Shown: positions 61,301 through 64,000 of the stretch, one piece after another
How the letters are laid out: the number at the start of each line of letters is the position of its first letter
How positions within the stretch are numbered: the first letter of the stretch is position 1
NCBI GenBank assembly: GCA_964035575.1
Contig: OZ037835.1
Span: forward strand, 372,001 to 436,000
Direction of reading: 5' to 3'
Source of the DNA: Rhynchopus sp. YZ270_cl-10
Taxonomy: Eukaryota; Euglenozoa; Diplonemea; Diplonemida; Diplonemidae
Length of the DNA stretch: 64,000 bases
The notes under the pieces: model-generated
Databases searched by the model: none
The model's input: the letters and a program-made list of their open reading frames with translations, nothing else
What the model was told of the DNA's origin: nothing
Translations under genes and position numbers: made by a program

Positions 61301-64000
61301 ACCTAGGGAAGAACAAGGTGATAGTCCTCGTGGACTATGAAAACGCTTTCAACAGCATCCACCGGTCCACCTTCCTCGCGGCTACTCGAAAGTACCTCCC
61401 CACCATCTCCCCATGGATCGAGTGGTGTTACGGCAGGCCGACTTCCCTCCTGCACGGCGACGACCTCATCCAGTCGCAACGAGGGGCACAGCAGGGTGAC
61501 CCGGCAGGACCGCTTCTTTTCTCCCTAGGGATCAAGGAACTGACGGAGGAGGTGAAGGCGATGCCGGGGATTGATGCCAGCTTGTGGTACCTGGACGACG
61601 GGACCATCATGGGCCCACCCGAAGCAGTGGGACGGGCGTTGAAGCTGGTGCAGGAGCGGAGCCTGGCGATGGGTCTGCGGGTGAAGCTGGCGAAATGCGA
61701 GGTGATTGCGCTAGGACAGCAGACGCCACGTGACCTAGCACAGGCGGGCTTGCCAGTGTGTGCCCATGGATACCCGGACGACGGTGCGTGCGCAGCATGT
61801 GAGGGCAAGGCCATGAAGGTGCAGTACGGTGGGTTCGCGTTCTTGGGGGCGCCTATCGGTGACGACGAGTTTTGCGAGTCCTACATGGACAAGCAGGTGA
61901 AGGAGTTCGCTGAGCAGCTCCGCCTCCTCAAGGACCTCAAGGACGTACAGGTCGGGTTGACGCTTCTTCGCCAGTGTGAAGGCTTCGCGAGGATGGTGTT
62001 TTACATGCGTGCTATCGGACATGCGTGTACTCATCAGTACCTCAAGGAGTACGACAAGGAGGTCGACGCTGCGCTCGCCTCGTTGATGGGTGACACGGAA
62101 GGGCTTCTCCCAGAGATGGCACGTCGTCAGGCAGCACTTCCCTGCAGAGCTGGAGGCATGGGAGTCCGTCGCATCCGTGACCACTGGACGGCCGCGGCGA
62201 TGGGGTCGCGGAGCGGGCTACATGAGTTGTGTAAGGTGCTAGACCCGGAGTTCCAATGGGATGCGGAAGGGTGGAAAGAGACTGCGACGGAGCACAACCG
62301 ACATGTAGCAGAAGCAGACAAAGTAGACCCTCTGGTGAGACCAGCCACCCCTGTGCGACAAAGGGAGCTATCGGCAGGAATCCTCGAAGAACAGCTGCGG
62401 CGACTGTACCTGGAGGGTGATGCGGCTGATCGGGCACGGATGAACTCCCTCTCCCTTCCGCATGCAGGCGCGTGGCTCATGGCGCCCCCAACGTGGGAAC
62501 ATCACATCCCCCCGGAGCAGTTCCAGGCGGTCTGCAGGATCCGCATGCACCTACCTCTCTTCGCAGACGGGGTCCAGTGCAGGCAGTGTGGGCAGGCCAT
62601 GGACGCGAGAGGCGACCACATTTTCGCCTGCAAGATGGGAGGACACCGCATTCTGAGGCACAACGCAGTACGCGACTTCGTCTACTCCGTTGCGAACGAA
62701 GCAGGTCTAGGCCCCACTCTCGAACCCCAACACCTGGTACTGGGGAACAAGAAGCCAGCAGACCTCTTCCTGTCCACGGGGGTGGGCGAGTCGCGGGGGC
62801 GGGCCATTGACGTGACAGTGTGGACCCCGACGTGCAAGTCGATGGTGCAGGGTGCTGCGGTGGCCAAGGGGTACACGGCAACGAAGGCGGAGGCGGCGAA
62901 GAGGGGGAAGCACCAGGCCGCCTGCATTGCTGCACGGATCACCTTCACTCCATTCGCGTTGGAGACGACGGGAGGGTTCGGGCCTGCGGCATCCACAATC
63001 TGGACGCAAATGCTACGCTTCGCAGCCGACAGGAAGCTGGGCAGCAAGCAGGAGATGTCGCGTCGTTGGGCGTGGGGGATGGGCACTACGCTGCAGCGGA
63101 TGATTGGCAAGTCAGCGATGGACAGAGGGTGTCTGCGCGGGGACACAGCAGGCGCGCTCAGGGAGAGGATAGAGGTGGACGTCGCGCCGTTGCCAGGTGA
63201 GGACGAACACTTCCGACTTCCTCCCGACCACCTGCCTCCCATAGATTATGCACCAGACGACGGTCTATTCGATATCGACGTGTCCGCACTGAACCCCGAA
63301 GAGCCTGCGGAGCACCCTGACCCTCCACCTTGCCCTAACCCGGCGGATGGGAGCGCAACTCGACCACAGACGTTCCACGAAGAACTTTGGAACACCCTCG
63401 GGATGACAGTCCCAACGGTAACAGTGCCGTTCACTGTCGGGGACTGCGCCTTTGATGCAGTCAGGTGGCTGCTACGGGAGTGGAGGGACATCTCCTCTGG
63501 GGACCTGCGGAAGCTTGCAGTGACGAGGGTCAAGCAGGACAGGGACCTGGCGAACTCGGCGGAACCGACTTTCGGGTCGTGGGTGCGCTGGATGAGCGTG
63601 GAGGGGAGTCCGGACACTCGTTCGTGGGCGGACGTGACGGCGTTGGCTGGTCTCTCCCGTGCATTACAGATAGTTGTGGCGGTGGTGCGGGCGGACAGCA
63701 AGACGACATTCCTGAGACCGGCGGCAGCCCCACGAGGTGCGATAGCCCTGCTACACGAAGGACCGGTGGGCGCCGGGCACTACTCCCCTCTAGTGGTAGG
63801 TGCAGTGGCGAGGGGGATGATGATGAAGATGGAGCCACAAATCCCCCCTGTGGAGATGCAGTGCATGAACACCGGAACGCTGTCGTACATGGGTGACAGG
63901 CAGGATAGAGACGGAGAGATGGTGACGTGCGAGGGCTGCGCTGCGGTATTCGAGGACAGCATTGCACATTGGTTCTGTTCGGCGTGCCCACTCAAGTGGT
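58387..64000 (+). CDS. Non-LTR retrotransposon polyprotein, 3' end outside window
   Basis: One frame runs from ATG 58387 to the window edge without a stop, at least 1871 residues. In order: a hydrophobic start (MGRWRAQIWAVVLLCGALDA); a Ser/Asn-rich repeat region (about 25-235); a membrane-like stretch (about 303-326) followed by arginines; an OTU-like cysteine protease domain (C406 in QGNCMYVS, H520 in GEHYEQV); zinc fingers (C573/C577-H597/H601, then C621, C624, C635, C638); reverse transcriptase (D983 in LVDYENAF, QQGDPAGPLLF, YLDD at 1068-1071); a CCHC knuckle (C1398, C1401, H1411, C1415) with RHN...KKPADLFL...AIDVTV, typical of a restriction-like endonuclease; a second OTU-like domain (D1686, C1687, GHY at 1797-1799); and a last cysteine cluster (CEGC...WFCSAC). 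The enzyme would nick target DNA and prime reverse transcription there. It looks intact. Placement near R2/CRE/NeSL-type or Dualen-type elements is inference. Confidence 0.88.
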   Translation, partial: MGRWRAQIWAVVLLCGALDADGGRVSCSTSSSINNSSNSITRGGSSCSSINNSSCRTNRSINGSGSSNYSSCSSINNSSCRTNRSINGSGSSNSSSSISRGGSRCNSSSGSSNSGGNSTITNSCSGANRGGSRGNSNTCGGYNSNSTRNCYHSNPHPPPPHNNPKKRHLMPNHISSCNCDSSRNEPLGVLGGAPVSPRLRSEGEGGEGDGGSSSNHNEGNCSSNRSSNSNSSYRRGNSSGDPSWGGGGCGKGPRGWVSRAGTSAQPLILWRHSQGLVAMMDEILQWFPVTQTMLPSYEQVARWTTIVGAMWVYALVMAVMVSGLLFPPRRPRRYRRHWRRRSRRFFLIYKRSAERWQSRKQGTVRMEPGAMRGGADDGNVLGKAEVDALLERNGGKRIANDMQGNCMYVSLMGKMGSYLDVANERKELARSALTTEKKRGLRRHFDTEAEFSTWVAGVEGDAWGDLLTLHHIAMTWSLTILVVQPGACPMVVVNRERQSKKKTQKKKPREVRVISLIGEHYEQVQMDPAQASALANAAPIAELIPSRLAVSPIPGMTKDATSPLEGDSPLLYCPVPCCQGSRFHRDIPLSGPGLRAHIAGHLAEGDHIPHDTLRKFGLGQCGVCDGIRAAKNETCLQCSRLVQAVPRPSPTIRTPAQEVDDRDMPDWYEIAAAPIPTHDTVPKAIDRAAAVEFAKVLEDVAGCNDENSWKRLCMFAKLVLSRKRGGANISKKVVAQREAEVTEWSQGEIAAMWSAATRSLPGRGPGKERKEPTKEEREKACVTEVRNGRLAAGMSRLHKGGTAPVTIETTAKLRAKHPEEAPQVANTTAHVALEPLKPIDALKAIKSMSKGSSPGPFGLRGDHLKEWMVKHPDLNLLPLMTLVLDLLRRGQAPPEAAEFLAGATLVALKKGETDVRPISAGNTLRRVVSKIEVGSVRTQARDKLLPGRQVGVAVDGGLEAATMVVADYVKRNLGKNKVIVLVDYENAFNSIHRSTFLAATRKYLPTISPWIEWCYGRPTSLLHGDDLIQSQRGAQQGDPAGPLLFSLGIKELTEEVKAMPGIDASLWYLDDGTIMGPPEAVGRALKLVQERSLAMGLRVKLAKCEVIALGQQTPRDLAQAGLPVCAHGYPDDGACAACEGKAMKVQYGGFAFLGAPIGDDEFCESYMDKQVKEFAEQLRLLKDLKDVQVGLTLLRQCEGFARMVFYMRAIGHACTHQYLKEYDKEVDAALASLMGDTEGLLPEMARRQAALPCRAGGMGVRRIRDHWTAAAMGSRSGLHELCKVLDPEFQWDAEGWKETATEHNRHVAEADKVDPLVRPATPVRQRELSAGILEEQLRRLYLEGDAADRARMNSLSLPHAGAWLMAPPTWEHHIPPEQFQAVCRIRMHLPLFADGVQCRQCGQAMDARGDHIFACKMGGHRILRHNAVRDFVYSVANEAGLGPTLEPQHLVLGNKKPADLFLSTGVGESRGRAIDVTVWTPTCKSMVQGAAVAKGYTATKAEAAKRGKHQAACIAARITFTPFALETTGGFGPAASTIWTQMLRFAADRKLGSKQEMSRRWAWGMGTTLQRMIGKSAMDRGCLRGDTAGALRERIEVDVAPLPGEDEHFRLPPDHLPPIDYAPDDGLFDIDVSALNPEEPAEHPDPPPCPNPADGSATRPQTFHEELWNTLGMTVPTVTVPFTVGDCAFDAVRWLLREWRDISSGDLRKLAVTRVKQDRDLANSAEPTFGSWVRWMSVEGSPDTRSWADVTALAGLSRALQIVVAVVRADSKTTFLRPAAAPRGAIALLHEGPVGAGHYSPLVVGAVARGMMMKMEPQIPPVEMQCMNTGTLSYMGDRQDRDGEMVTCEGCAAVFEDSIAHWFCSACPLKW

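Overview
This is eukaryotic DNA, most likely from a protist with a repeat-rich genome. Coding regions are few and dispersed, there are no bacterial operons or ribosome-binding sites, a 52-nt GT-AG intron fits one transposase gene, and much of the window is transposons, microsatellites and foldback elements. I cannot name the lineage. A pyrimidine tract followed by AG upstream of the main gene family would suit either cis- or trans-splicing. I found no tRNA or rRNA.

The left two thirds (about 0.2-44.7 kb) is a cluster of paralogous genes, all on the minus strand. Each encodes an N-terminal ubiquitin-like domain, a short helical linker, 5-11 leucine-rich repeats (LRRs) of about 23 residues and a variable C-terminal tail. 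Five look whole (5609-6949, 20705-21961, 32559-33683, 36479-37477, 41623-42966) and a sixth is short (43811-44656). Four are split by inserts (218-5283, 22849-25989, 27536-31438, 38712-40376). The five inserts in these four genes are 602-3361 bp long and all are flanked by 18-20 bp direct duplications. Three of them sit at the same codon position and share the same left end. Between the LRR genes lie a tyrosine-recombinase (Crypton-like) gene, an ankyrin-repeat gene with a frameshift, hypothetical genes, a truncated inositol 5-phosphatase-like fragment and several dispersed repeats.

Two regions (12.77-18.0 kb and 48.2-51.3 kb) are nests of foldback elements. They have short terminal inverted repeats, long G or C runs, short-unit arrays or huge palindromes, and in two clear cases a duplicated CTAG target. 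One such element (29004-30982) is almost wholly simple repeats, and sibling repeat units show its empty site.

The right part carries a hAT transposase gene with its candidate intron (45936-48021), a second decayed hAT fragment, a ubiquitin-like/DUF4116-like gene (52186-53253), a 1-kb array of TTTTCACAA-type repeats and an inverted second copy of a sequence from the 16-17 kb nest.

From 58387 to the window end one reading frame stays open for at least 1871 codons. It is a non-LTR (LINE-type) polyprotein with two OTU-like protease domains, zinc fingers, reverse transcriptase and a restriction-like endonuclease. Its 3' end lies outside the window.
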